Assembly: GCF_030445035.2 (NCBI RefSeq)
Contig: NC_080676.1
Location: 10,268,940 to 10,332,939 of the forward strand
Reading direction: 5' to 3'
DNA from: Dasypus novemcinctus
Lineage: Eukaryota > Chordata > Mammalia > Cingulata > Dasypodidae
DNA length: 64,000 nt
Shown here: positions 1-11,414 of the stretch, piece by piece
Position numbering within the stretch: position 1 is the first letter of the stretch
How the letters are laid out: every line of letters starts with the position of its first letter
Notes under the pieces: model-generated
Database searches by the model: none
What the model saw: the letters and a program-made list of their open reading frames with translations, nothing else
Told to the model about the DNA's origin: nothing
Program-made: the position numbers and the translations under genes

Positions 1-150
1 CATGTTGAAATATTTTTGATATGTTGGGTCAAATAAAATGTATTATTAAAATTCATTTCACCTATTTCTTTTTACGTTTTTAAATGTAGCTACCAGAATA
101 GTTTACATCCCACATGTGGCTCTCATAATTCTATTTGCTGGTGCTGCTCT
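1..150 (+). repeat. Old interspersed repeat end (class not assigned)
   Basis: AT-rich sequence ending in a segment with an ACATGTGGCTCTC-type motif. This resembles the end of a common ancient mammalian repeat, probably a DNA transposon. The left part is cut by the window edge. The family is recognised by eye only. Confidence 0.35.
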
Positions 151-545
151 AGGGCCTTGAGACCCTCCTCTGGACCCTCTCCATCGGGCTGGCAGATAAG
201 GAGAGAGAGCAAGCAGAGACCAGGGCTAGCGCTGGCCCAGAGTCACTTTTGCCCGCATTCCTTTGTCCAGAGCCCAGTCCCATTGCCGCAGCCACCACAA
301 GGGAGGAGGGGAAATGCAGCCTTCCCAGGGAGGGGAGGAAACAGATTTGGTGAGCCATGAGTTGGCCTGTAGCCAGGCAGGGTGGAAGACAGCTCACCGG
401 AGGAGGGTGGTGAGGGCATCGGCAGGATCCGCCATGATGGGAGTTTTTAAATGACCTTGAACTTGGAAAGAGTGATGGTAAGCCAGTGGGGGAGAGAAAA
501 AAGGCCCTGCTTGGAAGGGTTTCCAGGGAAGAAGTAGTATCCTCA
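151..545. other. Intergenic, no gene recognised
   Basis: Moderately GC-rich unique-looking sequence. Short open frames exist on both strands, but they overlap each other and carry no recognisable domain. I see no splice-site pattern or RNA gene here. Confidence 0.5.
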
Positions 546-547
546 GC

Positions 548-712
548 AGAGAAATGAGTTTCAATGTGTGTCACTAAGCAAGTTATTTAACCACTCTGTG
601 CTGAGGTTTCCTAATCTTAAAATAAGGATAATAATGATAATCATACGTACTGCATAGGGTTGTTATTTTAAATGCTGAAACACCTGTACAGAATTTAGTA
701 TATAGAAATGAC
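548..712 (+). repeat. MIR SINE
   Basis: Contains the MIR core order in sense: a stretch meaning 'cactaagcaagttatttaacc', then a CTGAGGTTTCCTAATC-type block, then 'aaaataaggataataatgat', then 'catagggttgtt'. MIR is an ancient tRNA-derived SINE shared by all mammals. The divergence fits an old copy. Confidence 0.75.
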
Positions 713-1269
713 TATACAAAATAATTTCCTAGCATTCCATGAAAAGTACACTGGCTTTCTCTTTGTTTCCGTCTTCTTTCTCTGTAGATTTACTTTTCTT
801 CGTGGTGGGCCTTCATCAAGCCCTGCTCTCAGATAAATGGACGCAGCCTGTTCTGTCCTCGTCCTGGGACATGATTCATTAGCAAAACTCACCAGTTCCA
901 CTGGAATGTATGTTGTCACTCAGAAGAGTTTGTTTCTATGTGAAATTTACTCAATCTTTATAGTGTGAGAAAGGAACTCACATTTCTTCTATAAATAGGA
1001 AAAAAAATCTCCTTTTCAAAAGGAAAAAGCTTTGTGTTGAAGAGGGAAGTCCTGGGAGGGTGTGGTCACTTTCCAGCTAACAGTTGATGAAACTGCACAG
1101 CAACTTGTTTCCTATTGCCTAATAAGGACTTGAAAATGAATGGCAAAATGCGTGCTGCTGGGGCAGCCCTTTCAATGCTCCATTCTCCTCACACCGTTTC
1201 CAGAAAATCAGTATCCCAGGAGGCCCCTAATTTCCATTACTGTGTCTGCGGTGAGATGTCTAAGCACAA

Positions 1270-1665
1270 CTTCCTGGGCGTGGTAGTTGAATTCGTTCTC
1301 GGTCCTCCCATTTGTTTCCAGAGAGGACACCCGGCAAAGGCACTTCCAATCTCACGCCAGAAACGGCAGACCTCGTCGGACCCTGCTCTGAAATGGGCCT
1401 GAGCGAGGGGAAGAGCTGCGGGTCAAAGGGGCAGGCTAGGAAACGGGCGGGGCTTCTGCCCCTGCGGCTGGCTGGCCCTCCTTCGGCCCCTGCGAGGACA
1501 GTCGAACCCAGCCTGTCGGGCAGAAGGCGTCATCCTCGACGGCAGGTTTCAACGTCTCTCCTGAGTTCCCAGGTCTTGGAGGGGAAGGTGTGCCCGCCTG
1601 TGAGGGTTCAGCGAGTGTCCACCAGGCTGGGGCTGACCCTCCGCTGGAGCCACAGCAAATCCCGA
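1270..1665. other. Small CpG-rich cluster, function unknown
   Basis: By eye there are roughly two dozen CpG dinucleotides in under 400 bases, against a CpG-poor surrounding. GC content is clearly above the flanks. Two overlapping open frames run through it, but neither resembles a known protein. It could be a small CpG island, an unrecognised exon, or a repeat remnant that kept its CpGs. It lies about 19 kb upstream of ATP1B3. Confidence 0.35.
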
Positions 1666-1760
1666 TTTTAAAAATCTCTACTGAATCTTAAGAGTTCCAG
1701 GCATTTCCAAAACAGAAAGATTTTTAACTTATTAATTTGGTAAAAGCTTCGTTTACACAG

Positions 1761-2363
1761 TGTTACCGGATTCCATCTAGGTTCTTGGCTCTGCTGGAGA
1801 AATGAATTTCAAGAGCTCGGGTGAGTTAGGCCAGGGATTTATTCAGGTAGGGAGGGAAGAGAAATGGGAGCAAATAACAGAAAGTAACAGAGCAGGGGTC
1901 CCAGGCAGTGAGGAAGGGGGTGAAACGGGATGAAGAGGGCTGATTTACAAGCTACAATTCCCCATCATAGATTATAAATTCCCGGGATAACTTGCGTGGC
2001 CACATGGCAGAGGAAAAATGGCGACAGCAGCGCACAGAGGGCAGGACAGGTCCGCAGGCAAAAGGGGAGGGCCAGAGAGCACTCAAGCCTCAGGACTTGG
2101 TTTTAAATTGCTAAGTTTTCCACCCCTTTGCTAATGGCAGGGGAGGGGGCTCCAGCAGTTTGCTGCTTGGATTGATTACCCCACCCGTCAATTCCTTAGT
2201 GAGGACCAATGATAAAGTCTCTAGGGAACATCCAGGGCTTTCCTTGCTCCCAGGAAGAAGTCTTGTTCTAGGTAGCAGAATCCTGGGGCTTCTGATGTCC
2301 ACGTGGACTCCCTGTCAGGTTCCGGATCCATCTATTAATTCCCTATCTTACTAGCCTGCTTCA
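1761..2363 (-). mobile_element. Solo LTR of an endogenous retrovirus, antisense
   Basis: The segment begins with TG and ends with CA and is flanked on both sides by the same 4 bases, ACAG (1757-1760 and 2364-2367), the duplication size typical of gammaretrovirus-like (ERV1) insertions. Read on the minus strand it has the order of an LTR: a long U3, a TATA-like TTTATAA (near 1970-1980 on +), then a poly-A signal AATAAA (complement of 1838-1843), then about 75 bases to the 3' end. No internal retroviral genes lie on either side, so it is a solo LTR left by recombination. Class assignment is inferred from the duplication size and signals. Confidence 0.65.
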
Positions 2364-2454
2364 ACAGTGCTTCACAGCATCTTCACTGAGCATCCCCCCC
2401 ACACCCCGGAAGGAAGGTGCTCTTGACCCTGCTCGACTGGTTGAGTCTTGGAGT

Positions 2455-2506
2455 GGGCGTGTCTTTTCCAAGGTCAGAGCCTCGAGCGGGCGTGTCTTTT
2501 CCAAGG
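2455..2506. repeat. Two 19-bp direct repeats, 33 bp apart
   Basis: The 19-base motif GGGCGTGTCTTTTCCAAGG occurs identically at 2455-2473 and 2488-2506, just outside the solo LTR. It looks like a short tandem duplication with a 33-base period. Confidence 0.7.
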
Positions 2507-2609
2507 ACAGGCAGTAATAGGCCGGTAGCGGGGAGTGGGTCAGCTGGTCTTCCCGCACCCAGGCCTGTGCTTTCACAACGCCGCCCTCTCTTGTGGTTGA
2601 AAACTAAAA

Positions 2610-5229
2610 CCAAACCAAAATGAACTCAAATGCTACTTCCTCATCTAGCTAATTTTAATCACAAAAGCACTACGAACAGTGATTCATCTTTTTTTTTAAT
2701 TGAGTACCCCAGTCACAAATTCTAAAAATAGAAAATCCTACATTGTCCCCGTTTCTCTGTTCTCCGGGGGTTGGTCCCAGCAGGTAAAGCCTCAGGTGTG
2801 CCTTGAAGGCAACTGCAGCCAACCACACCTGCGGTTCTGACCCGGCTTTTTTCATTTTAACATTTTTCTCAAGGGTCCTTCCATATTAGTTATCAGTAAA
2901 TTAGAAAGCAGGAGGATTTCTGAGCCTGATTATTAAGTATTTAAATTCAGGGACCTGTCCATCATTTCCTCCCCCTCATGCTGAAAACCAAAGAGTAGTT
3001 CCCTCTTATTTACAAAATCGTATCTAAAATTTTAGCCAGGAATTCAAGAGCCTAAATAACCTGGTCCTAATGCACTATCCAACGTTTATTCCCTGTGATT
3101 TTTATTAAAAATTACCTGTGCCCTCTCCTCCCAGTGTCCCATGCCCCATGGGCTTGGGCCCCCTCCCAACCCTTTCCTCCCTACAGTAAACTACCACCCA
3201 GTCCCAGGGCCTCACCTCCTCCCCATCTCTTCAGTGGAACTCCCTGGACTGCTTCAGCTAAAAGGGATTCCTCCCCCCTATGAATCACAGCAGTACTGAT
3301 CTATGATAGTTAACATTTATTGCCCCATCATCTCACCGGTAAATATTTGTTAAATGATTAGATATTCCCAAAGGGATCGTAAATCACTGGAGGACTGTAA
3401 CCTGTTCTTCTTTATCTCACCCACCCTTCCACTCATATTTCAATGGCTAAAGCAAATGTCTGCATGCAGGGGATATTCATCAACTACGGGCTGATGGATT
3501 TTTTCCCCTCTGGTGTATGATATTTGCATTTCCGGGATGAACCAACCACCCCTGGCTCCGAGGCACGAGCTGGGGAAACCAGTTTGACCATTTTGCTGTA
3601 TCTGAAAAGCAATGGTGATTCTAGATTCCATCCAGGTGATTCTTTCTGAGAGCCTGTGGCCCTCTGTTCTTGGAGTTGCTCACAGAGGTGCACTATGCAT
3701 CTCTCTCGGGAACATGCAGAGGTGTGGCTGCTTTCCTAACCAGCTGAGCAGTGAGTGAATTGTTCCCTTTTTGACTTTGCCACACTGAAGCCAACGAGTT
3801 GAGGTTTCTATGTTCAGTTTCTCCAGATGAGAGATACTACCTGAATCAATAATTTCATTACAGACTGCGTTAGAAATAATTTGAACCTCCAAAGAACTAT
3901 AAAAGAAAAAATATTATAGTTGATTGAACACATCAAATCTCTGGGAATCCAGAAGTCCAGAAAAATACTCAAAAATAGAAAAAAAATTCCAAAAAATACC
4001 TCATTTATCACCATTTGAACCAGCTCCTACCTTTGAAAGTAGATAAATAAAGGGAGAGAATTAAACATTTGTCCTGCCTTTCCAGTAGCAACTCTATGCA
4101 GGGAAACCAAATGGCTCCAGTTGAAAGCCCTACTTTATAGAAAAATCATTTTACAGCTTCTAACTAAATTTTTTATTAACATAAGGATTATCAATAGTTG
4201 TTAAAACCATGATGCCTAGGGAACTGGTTATTCATATAGTATCAAACTACTTGGGTGCCTTTCTAGTCAAAAGAGATAAAAACATAACTATATAATGGAA
4301 GGATCTGGCCTTTCCTACCTTCACTTAGTACTCACGTAACCGTTAGAATCACTAACGGGGAGACAACCAGAGGACAGCTAGTCCTCTGATACACTACGAA
4401 GTACAAACCATCACCTACATTATATTCCAGCCAAAAAGGTTTAACTTGAATCCAACCAAATGTTTATATTAACTTATTTATATTAAATGTAGGGGATATG
4501 AGGACTAGCTGAACAACAACATGAGGAAGCAAAAAACATCCAGAAGGCGACACGTCTTTAGGACAACTGGCCTGGGCTCTTTAACACACCAGCGTGATGA
4601 GAGAAAGGACCGTTCTAGGTTACAAGAGAGTTTGAAAACAGCAGATTCAACGTGTGGTTCCAGAATTGGCTCATGGTTTGTACAAACCAGATGTGAAAGT
4701 CATTTTAGAGCCAACTGAGAAAATTTTTTAATGTACTAAATATCAGGTAATATTAAGGAATAATAATTTTTAGGTGTAAAAATGTCATTTTTTACTATAT
4801 AGATGTTCTTATTCTTTAGACATGCATACTAAAGTATTTAGGGCTCTATCAAGGGTTTATACAACAAAGATATATTTCACTCTCATGCCACATAAGTGGT
4901 AGAACAAATCAGCTACCATTCTGAGCTTGCCATCGTCTGTCTGGAATGAAACCTGAAGGAGCAATCCTGTATGGGACATGACTGGTCTAGGGGCAAAAGG
5001 AAAAGAAAGAGGTGGAACCACACTGAGACTCTTTAGATGTCTGCTTTACTTCCATTCATATTTCAATGGCTAAAGCAAGTCACATGTCCAAGTGTACCAT
5101 CAATGGGGCAAGGAAGGATAATTCTACCAAAGGGTGGGGCAGTACAATTATTCAGAAATCAATGACAATTAGAGCAAAGCCACTCAGAATTCTGAGACAT
5201 AACAAAATTATTTCCCAGGGAGAAAAATT
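2610..5229. other. Intergenic, no gene recognised
   Basis: Mostly AT-rich unique-looking sequence. The phrase 'catatttcaatggctaaagc' appears near 3434 and again near 5057, so both places probably belong to one dispersed old repeat that I cannot name. No exon, RNA gene or regulatory element could be supported. Confidence 0.45.
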
Positions 5230-5775
5230 TAAAGTTAAATCCAGATGTTAGAGGCAAGAGAGGTTGAAAATAAAGGAACTTAGCTTTCCACTCTAGAAAC
5301 TAGAAAAGGAATAACAAATAAATCAAAGAAGATAGAAGGAAGGAGTTAATAAAGATAAAATGGATAATATGAAATAGAAAACCAAAAAACAATGGACTGA
5401 ACTGCTGTGTTTTGTCAAGATCAAAACATAGAAAGCCTTTGGCAAGGATGATCCAGAAAAAAAAGGGGAGGAGGGGAGAGAAAGAGAAAAGACACAATAA
5501 CATTAGGAATGAAAACAGGATGGAGAGGTTTGGGTGTTTGTTTTTTTTTAATTAAATGCTATGTACAATTTATTCCAACTAATTTGAAAATCCAAACAAA
5601 ATGGACTTCTCAGAAAAATATAAATTAGCAAAACTGATTCCAGAAATAGAAAGCCCGGACTTATTAATAATAACATGAGACACAGATAGCCAAAAACCTA
5701 TCTTCAAAAAGGAAAACAAGTCCATATGGTATTATGGTTGAATTCTGCCAAGACTTCAAGGAGGAAATAAAACCC
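5230..5775 (+). mobile_element. L1 fragment, ORF2 region upstream of the reverse transcriptase
   Basis: A-rich sense sequence with L1 ORF2 landmarks in order: 'gaaatagaaaaccaaaaaac', a block matching '...gatccagaaaaaaaag', 'aggaatgaaaacagga', then 'ggttgaattctgccaagac'. The reading frame is broken by many changes, so this is an old dead fragment truncated at both ends. Confidence 0.6.
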
Positions 5776-6195
5776 ATGTATTTGGATAGCATAACCCTGA
5801 AACCAAAGCAGGCAGAAAATGACAGATGATCATTTTTCAGAACTTTGCAACTATAGATGCTGTATAACCAAGTTCTGGTCAATGAGATAAAAGTGAGAGA
5901 GAGCTGTGTGTGCTTCTGGGAAAGTTTTTCTTCTCCAATAAAAGGAGAAGGGTGTGTGCAAAGACCCTGCTTTTGGAAATTGCTGCGTTGATCTGCTGCA
6001 GTCTTCTTGTGACCCTGGGAGAACACAAGGTGAGCCCGTTCAGGATAGGATGTGAAGAACCTGGACTTTTCATTATGTTGAGCACTGAACCAACCCTGGG
6101 ATCTTCCACATAAGAAAAAAATATTCTTGTTGTATAAACCACTTTTCTTTGGTTTTCTGTTTCTGGCAGCTGACAACATATTAACTAAAATAAGT
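5776..6195. repeat. Old interspersed repeat, class not assigned
   Basis: Ends in a block like 'ctttggttttctgtttctgg' and 'cagctgacaacatattaact', which resembles the end of a common placental repeat. A 171-residue minus-strand open frame covers this stretch but has no recognisable domain. Confidence 0.3.
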
Positions 6196-6340
6196 GAGCT
6201 CTATCAAACTTTTATGGCACAACTATAGCTCATGTAATATCATGGATTTCAGAGCCCAGAAGAAGTTGAAGATCTTTCCAGATCATTTTTTGCATGCATG
6301 CCTTGGTTCTTGCAGTCCTGATACTGCAACTACATACACC

Positions 6341-6455
6341 ATTTCTTTTCTTTTCTTTTCTTTTCTTTTTTTTTTAGGAACCAGGGCTTGGGAATGAACC
6401 AGGGACCTACTCTGTGGGAAGCCAGCACTCAACTATTGAGCCACATCGGCTCCCC
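6341..6455 (-). mobile_element. Short DAS-type SINE, antisense
   Basis: On the minus strand it reads as a tRNA-like head (GGGGAGCCGATGTGGCTCAA, then a box-B-like TGGTTCATTCCC) followed by an A-rich GAAAA repeat tail (the TTTTC repeats at 6344-6367 on +). It is the left member of a pair. Confidence 0.7.
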
Positions 6456-6481
6456 TGAGCTGGTTTTTCCAGTTCTTTGCT

Positions 6482-6581
6482 TATTGTTTGTTTTTCTGTT
6501 TTTAGGAGGCACCAAGAACCAAACCTGGGACCTCCCATGTGGAAGCGAGCACTCAACTGCTTGAGTCACATCCGCTCCCCC
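6482..6581 (-). mobile_element. Short DAS-type SINE, antisense
   Basis: Same tRNA-like head in antisense, with 'ggaggcaccaagaaccaaac' and 'cttgagtcacatccgctccc' on the plus strand. It lies 26 bases from the previous copy in the same direction, so the pair may be a stacked insertion or one dimeric element. Confidence 0.7.
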
Positions 6582-7508
6582 CTCTTATACCGTTTCTAAA
6601 GGGAGACATTCCAAACAAATTATCTGCAAAGTTGAAACACATTTCATTTTTTTCTGCTAAGATAATTTAGAGGCAAAACAGAACATAGCAATGTTTTTTC
6701 TTCCTGTTTTAAGCAGCAGGATGACTATGGCAATTGTTATAACTATGATTCTTAATTCTTAAATTTTTGATCTCTTGTAAAAACTAAAATGGGGCTCTTG
6801 ACCAGATGGCTTTTACAGCAGATTCACATTTTTTAAAAAATATGTGCCCTGATTTTTTATTCAGATCACACTGATATTTAAACATACTCCAGCTTGTGTT
6901 AAGAGACATTAGGTGATAGTCCAGTTTAACCCATATTGTTCGTTTCCATCAACTGTTGCAATTCGATTTTATCAAGTTAATAAGTTGTTTTCAGTGAGAT
7001 TCAGGTCATTCAAGAAATTAATTACTTTTTAGTCATTCATATTTTTAATTATTAAATGTACAAAATAAAGTTAAAAATAAAAAATTTTTAAAAATAAAAT
7101 AAATTTTAAAAAAAGAAATTATTAGCTCAGGTGTGAACTTTTCTGCTTGTTAAATTTTTCAAAAAAATAGTGCCAAGTAGAGTACATGCTCCAAATGAAA
7201 ATATTAATACACGTGAAATGTTCGGGAATGGCTCAGACACAAGCGTTTAGGACTCAAGTTCAGAAAAATCTAGTTACTGGAAGGACTAGAGGACAACAAC
7301 CTCACTGAGGAAATGGGAAGGAAACCCGCACTTAGGAACAAAGCAAGGGTCATCCAGGAACAGGAAGGTAAGCAGATATCTAGTTACTAGAAACCTGAAA
7401 ACCAAAGTCAAGGCAGTGGCAGGAAAGAGCCAGATCAACTCTGTCCTCAGCCACTGAGTTTCCCACCAGGGCTTCCAAAGCCTCCTGCTCAGGAGCATTG
7501 TCCCAGCT

Positions 7509-7526
7509 GGGGGGGGGGGGGGGGGG
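7509..7526. repeat. Homopolymer of 18 G
   Basis: An uninterrupted run of 18 G lies in otherwise ordinary sequence and is not the tail of any repeat I recognise. Such runs are length-unstable, and the exact count may be a sequencing or assembly artefact. Confidence 0.9.
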
Positions 7527-8744
7527 CGCACAGCAGGGCAGATGGCTAAGAGCCAAGCAATAGCTCCAAGAGAAGCTCATCACACTACTTCCTCAGAATC
7601 TATTGCCATGAGACAGAAAAGGCTGACAAACTACTGCCAGGAGAAAATCCTGGATCAATGAGGACCTGACCTGTATAAAAAATCATGAAAACATATGTCT
7701 TATGTTTAGTACACCTACTCCCTTTCCAAGTTAACTCTATAAATCAAAACACATTCACTTTAGAAGGCAGGTCTATGCAGAAGTAACTGAGGATGTCACC
7801 TAATGAAGCCCTTCCTATAAAGTCTTGGCAAGTGAACACTTTGTTGTACCTTCCAAAGTAATTGCTTGAGGATCAGCTCTTTTTGTAATTTTGGGTCTTA
7901 GTCTGAGTATCCCTCCTTGAAGGCCACAGGTCAGAGGTGAACTGCAAGGTTCTACTGTGCCTGCCCTCAAACTAGGACACTGGAAACGTTTCATATTCTG
8001 TGTTGAGAGGATCAGTGCGTCCTGCTGAACCCCAAAGTATTTTTTTACCTGAAGAAAGGAACATACAAATGGGTCCTTAGATTTAGCAAGTGAAATTTTA
8101 AAAAATTGATAAAGAAAATTGTAAACCAAAAACAAACAGTGTGCGTAACACTGCGCCATGGGGCAACCCCAGTGCCTCCCTTCTTTCTTGATATCCTGGC
8201 TATGTAGTAGCTTCATTTGGCTATTCCAGAATGCTTTGTAAACAGGGCAGGAACAGTCAACACAAGGTTGAAAATATCTCAGCTATACTTGTCTCTCCAT
8301 TTTCTGCATGTGTTTTCCCAAAGGCTGATTTCCCAAAGGGAGTCTCGGGAGAGGACTTAATCATCTGTTATCTCTCTCACTGCTTCCTGCTCAGTCATTG
8401 GGAACATCCAAAATATAGGAACACTTCCTGTCCCTTCCTGTTCTGTATAACCCACATGCTAGAGAGAGTACCTTTTCTGCTGTAATTCTACCTGGGACTT
8501 ACATGTGACATGTTGGAACCTAATCGCCCCTGGATACCATAACTCCAAAGTCTTTGACTGCAGGATATGGAAAAGATGTTGTTTACCTTCATTATTCCTG
8601 ACTTCTGGGTACATTTTTTTTTAACTTCTTGAATTTCTGGTGAATCATAATTTTTCAGATTTATGAAAGTCCAATTTAAACTAACTTTTTTTAAAAAGCA
8701 CTAATAATTTTGATGGAGAATTTCTGAGTTAAGGAAAGCAGCAC

Positions 8745-8935
8745 AGTGTAACAGAAGGAAGGCCTTGCCAGGAGCTGAAAGCTCTTTGGTCTCACTCTAT
8801 GAATCTTACTAACTTTCTGAGTAGACTACATTTCTCAGTCTCTTTGCACCTCACTTCCCTCTTTTGTGAAATGAGGGGCTTAGACCAGCTAATCTCAAGA
8901 GTCCCTTCCATAGAAATCTAATTGTCTATGAGCAA
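8745..8935 (+). repeat. MIR-type SINE, diverged
   Basis: Shows 'gtgaaatgaggggcttagac' followed by 'cagctaatctcaagagtccc', the order seen in MIRb 3' halves. The 5' half is strongly diverged. Confidence 0.55.
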
Positions 8936-9092
8936 TATTCTCATCCTACTACAATGTCAGGAACCCTAATTTGAAACTACACATTCTCTGTACCTTCATG
9001 TGACATCTCTTTATTTCAAACATGAATTAAATAGGCAGGTTGCTTTGTAATGGACATATCAAAATAAAAGTAAACTAGAACTCAGTGGCAGA

Positions 9093-9493
9093 GGGAAGCG
9101 GTTGTGGCTCAACTAACAGAGCATCCACCTACCATATGGAGGGTCCAGGGTTTGACACCCAGGGCCTCCTGACCCGTGTGGTGAGCTAGCCCACACGCAG
9201 TGCTGATGCGCACAAGGAGTGCTGTGTCACGCAGGGGTGTCCCCGCATAGGGGTGCCCCACACGCAATGAGTGCACCCCGCAAGGAGAACCGCCCCACAT
9301 GAAGAAAGCACAGCCTGCCCAGGAGTGGCGCCGCACACATCTTGCTGACGCAGCAAGATGACACAACAAAAAAAGCATCACAGTTTTCTGGTGCCACATG
9401 ACAAGAATGCAAGCGGACTCAGCGAATGGACACAGAGAACAGACGACAAGGGGCGGGGGGATAAATAAAAATAAATCTTTAAAAACAAAACAA
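9093..9493 (+). mobile_element. Full-length DAS-SINE
   Basis: Starts with GGGAAGCGGTTGTGGCTC, carries a tRNA-like head with a box-B-like GGGTTTGACACCC, a GC-rich body, and an A-rich tail (ATAAATAAAAATAAATC). It is flanked by an 11-base duplication AACTCAGTGGC (9079-9089 and 9494-9504), direct evidence of retroposition. DAS-SINEs are tRNA-derived elements known from armadillos and depend on L1 enzymes for mobility. The 96-residue frame inside is accidental. Confidence 0.9.
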
Positions 9494-9629
9494 AACTCAG
9501 TGGCGGATTCTTAACTTCATCTATGATTTAAAAATAGTTGTGTGTTTTACAGAGCTCTGGAGTCTTTATAAAAACGTTTTTAGTTAAGTTAGGAATAAAA
9601 ATCAACATATGGTGTATCTTATTTGTGTT

Positions 9630-10075
9630 GCCTTATGCAATAGTCAGGGGTCTGCAGGAAAAGAAAACTGACAGGAAATATATAGCTATTTAAGTATTCA
9701 AAGATTTTTTACATGAATTGGCTTACAAGACTGTGGAGATTGGCAAACCCAAATCACAAGCTGGGAACCCTGATGAAGGTTTCAGTGTATTCCTCAGGAG
9801 AAGCTGGCTGGCTGAAGCAGAGATAGGAATTCTTCTTTCTGACCACTGACATCATCGGTTCTCCCTTTAAGGCCTTCAACTGATTGGATGCGACTTCCCT
9901 CACTGCTGAAGGCAGTCTCCTCTGTTGATTGGAGGTGTACTCAGCCATCCATGCAATCAGTAGCTTTATGATTTAAATCCATGCAATATCCTCACAATAA
10001 CAATCAGGCAGAGCTTGCTTGACCAGGCGACTGGACACCACAACCCAGCCAAGGTGACATATGAACTTAACCATC
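9630..10075. repeat. Old interspersed repeat, possibly LTR-derived
   Basis: Contains 'catgaattggcttacaagac', 'ggccttcaactgattggatg' and a terminal 'gaacttaaccatcatatc'. These phrases recur widely in placental genomes as one medium-length repeat. I cannot fix its class without a library search. Confidence 0.4.
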
Positions 10076-10483
10076 ATATCTTGTAACTCCACTTGTTTAA
10101 ATGTTAGTTCTTACTCTGCTACTAAAACACTTAAATCTTTCTTTGAAGAAGGGAAAAATAAAAAGTGCAGTTCAGGATTGTGGGGATCAGTGTTTGTAAT
10201 GGGAGAAGCCAGTTATACTAAAGTGCCTTTTTTCCCCAACCATTTAATTCAAATGATCAAAGTAGCGCAACATGTACACAGTTAAAAAAAAAAAAAATCA
10301 AACAGCACAAAAGGACTAAAAATGAGGAGTCTTCTCCCCATTTCCCTTGAAAAACATACATGGCCTACATGGAACTCCCTGGAAGAATCACTTTAAATCC
10401 TTTCTAGCTTTAGGTCACCTGGTTGCTCTCTCCTTAGTTCTAGTTAACATCCTTATATATCTATTTTTTAAATTTCTCAACTT

Positions 10484-10576
10484 GAAAAAAAAATTTTTTA
10501 GGAGGTACCAGGGAACGAACACAGGACCTTGTACATGGGAGGCAGGCGCTCAATCACTGAGCTACACTCCCTCTGT
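10484..10576 (-). mobile_element. Short DAS-type SINE, antisense
   Basis: Antisense tRNA-like head ('ggaggtaccagggaacgaac', 'tcaatcactgagctacactc') with a T-rich left end (its A tail). ATTTCTCAACTT flanks it on both sides (near 10471-10483 and 10577-10588), a clear target-site duplication. Confidence 0.8.
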
Positions 10577-10589
10577 ATTTCTCAACTTT

Positions 10590-10995
10590 AAGTATATTTT
10601 TAAGATTTTTTTAAAAGATTTTTTAAATTTTTTATTTTCCATCTTTCCCTCCTCCCATCCTGCTGGTTTTGCTGTCTGTGTTATCTTCTCTTCTCATTTT
10701 CTCTCCTCTAGGATTCACCGGGATTTGATCCTGGAGACCTCTGATGCAGAGAGAGATTCCCTGTCAATTGCAGTACCACAGTTCCTGGTTTCTGCTGCAC
10801 TTCGCCTTGACTCTCCCCTTCATCTCTCTTTTGATGTGTCATCATCTTGCTGCATGGCTCACCTGTGCAGGCACTGGCTCACCACATGGGTATGCTTTCT
10901 CTTCTTCTTTTTCACCAGGAGGCCCCAGAGATCGAACCTGGGTCCTCCCATATGGTAGGCGGAAGCTCTAACACTTGAGCCACATCCACTTCCCA
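10590..10995 (-). mobile_element. DAS-SINE with a different body (subfamily variant), antisense
   Basis: The plus strand starts with a T-rich tail and ends in an antisense tRNA-like head ('gaggccccagagatcgaacc', 'cttgagccacatccacttcc'). The body differs from the other long copies: it contains a second box-B-like block ('gggatttgatcctggagacc'). It inserted next to the previous copy; CAACTTTA occurs at both edges. Long open frames inside are accidental. Confidence 0.75.
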
Positions 10996-11220
10996 ACTTT
11001 AATTATTAAATACCTGCCAAAAAGTTGAGGAATGAGCTATTTACATACTGTATTTCACTTCACTCTCCATTTCATATTTTATTAATCATTGTATTATTTT
11101 TTTCTATTGGATACTTTTATAACATAAGAACATATTTAAATCCCTACTTCCAATTCCACCTTTTAAAAATAGTATCTTGCAACTTCCTTTTATGTAAGAA
11201 AAATACATATACTTCTTTTC

Positions 11221-11402
11221 TTTATTTTTTATGTTTCCTCCTCCCCCACCCCCACCCCCCCATTGTTTGCACTCACTGTCTGCTCTCTGCATCCATTTGT
11301 TGTGTGCTTGTCTTCTTTTTTTAGGAGGCACCAGGAACCAAACCCGGGACCTCCCATGTGGGAGGGAGGCACCAAATTGCTTGAGCCACCTCCACTCCCC
11401 CT
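11221..11402 (-). mobile_element. DAS-type SINE, antisense, short body
   Basis: Antisense tRNA-like head ('aggaaccaaacccgggacct', 'gcttgagccacctccactcc') with a C/A-rich spacer and a T-rich left end. A(T/C)ACTTCTTTTC flanks both sides (11209-11220 and 11403-11414). Confidence 0.8.
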
Positions 11403-11414
11403 ACACTTCTTTTC

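Larger units (their letters stand above)
6582..9080. other. Intergenic, mostly unique
   Basis: AT-rich sequence with no gene I can support. It contains an 18-base G run at 7509-7526 and a MIR-like segment near 8745-8935. The longest open frame (133 residues, minus strand, 7815-8216) resembles nothing known. Confidence 0.45.

Noticed and set aside
5664..6179. 171-residue minus-strand frame
   Set aside because: It spans an L1 fragment and an old repeat, has no domain, and no start or splice context.
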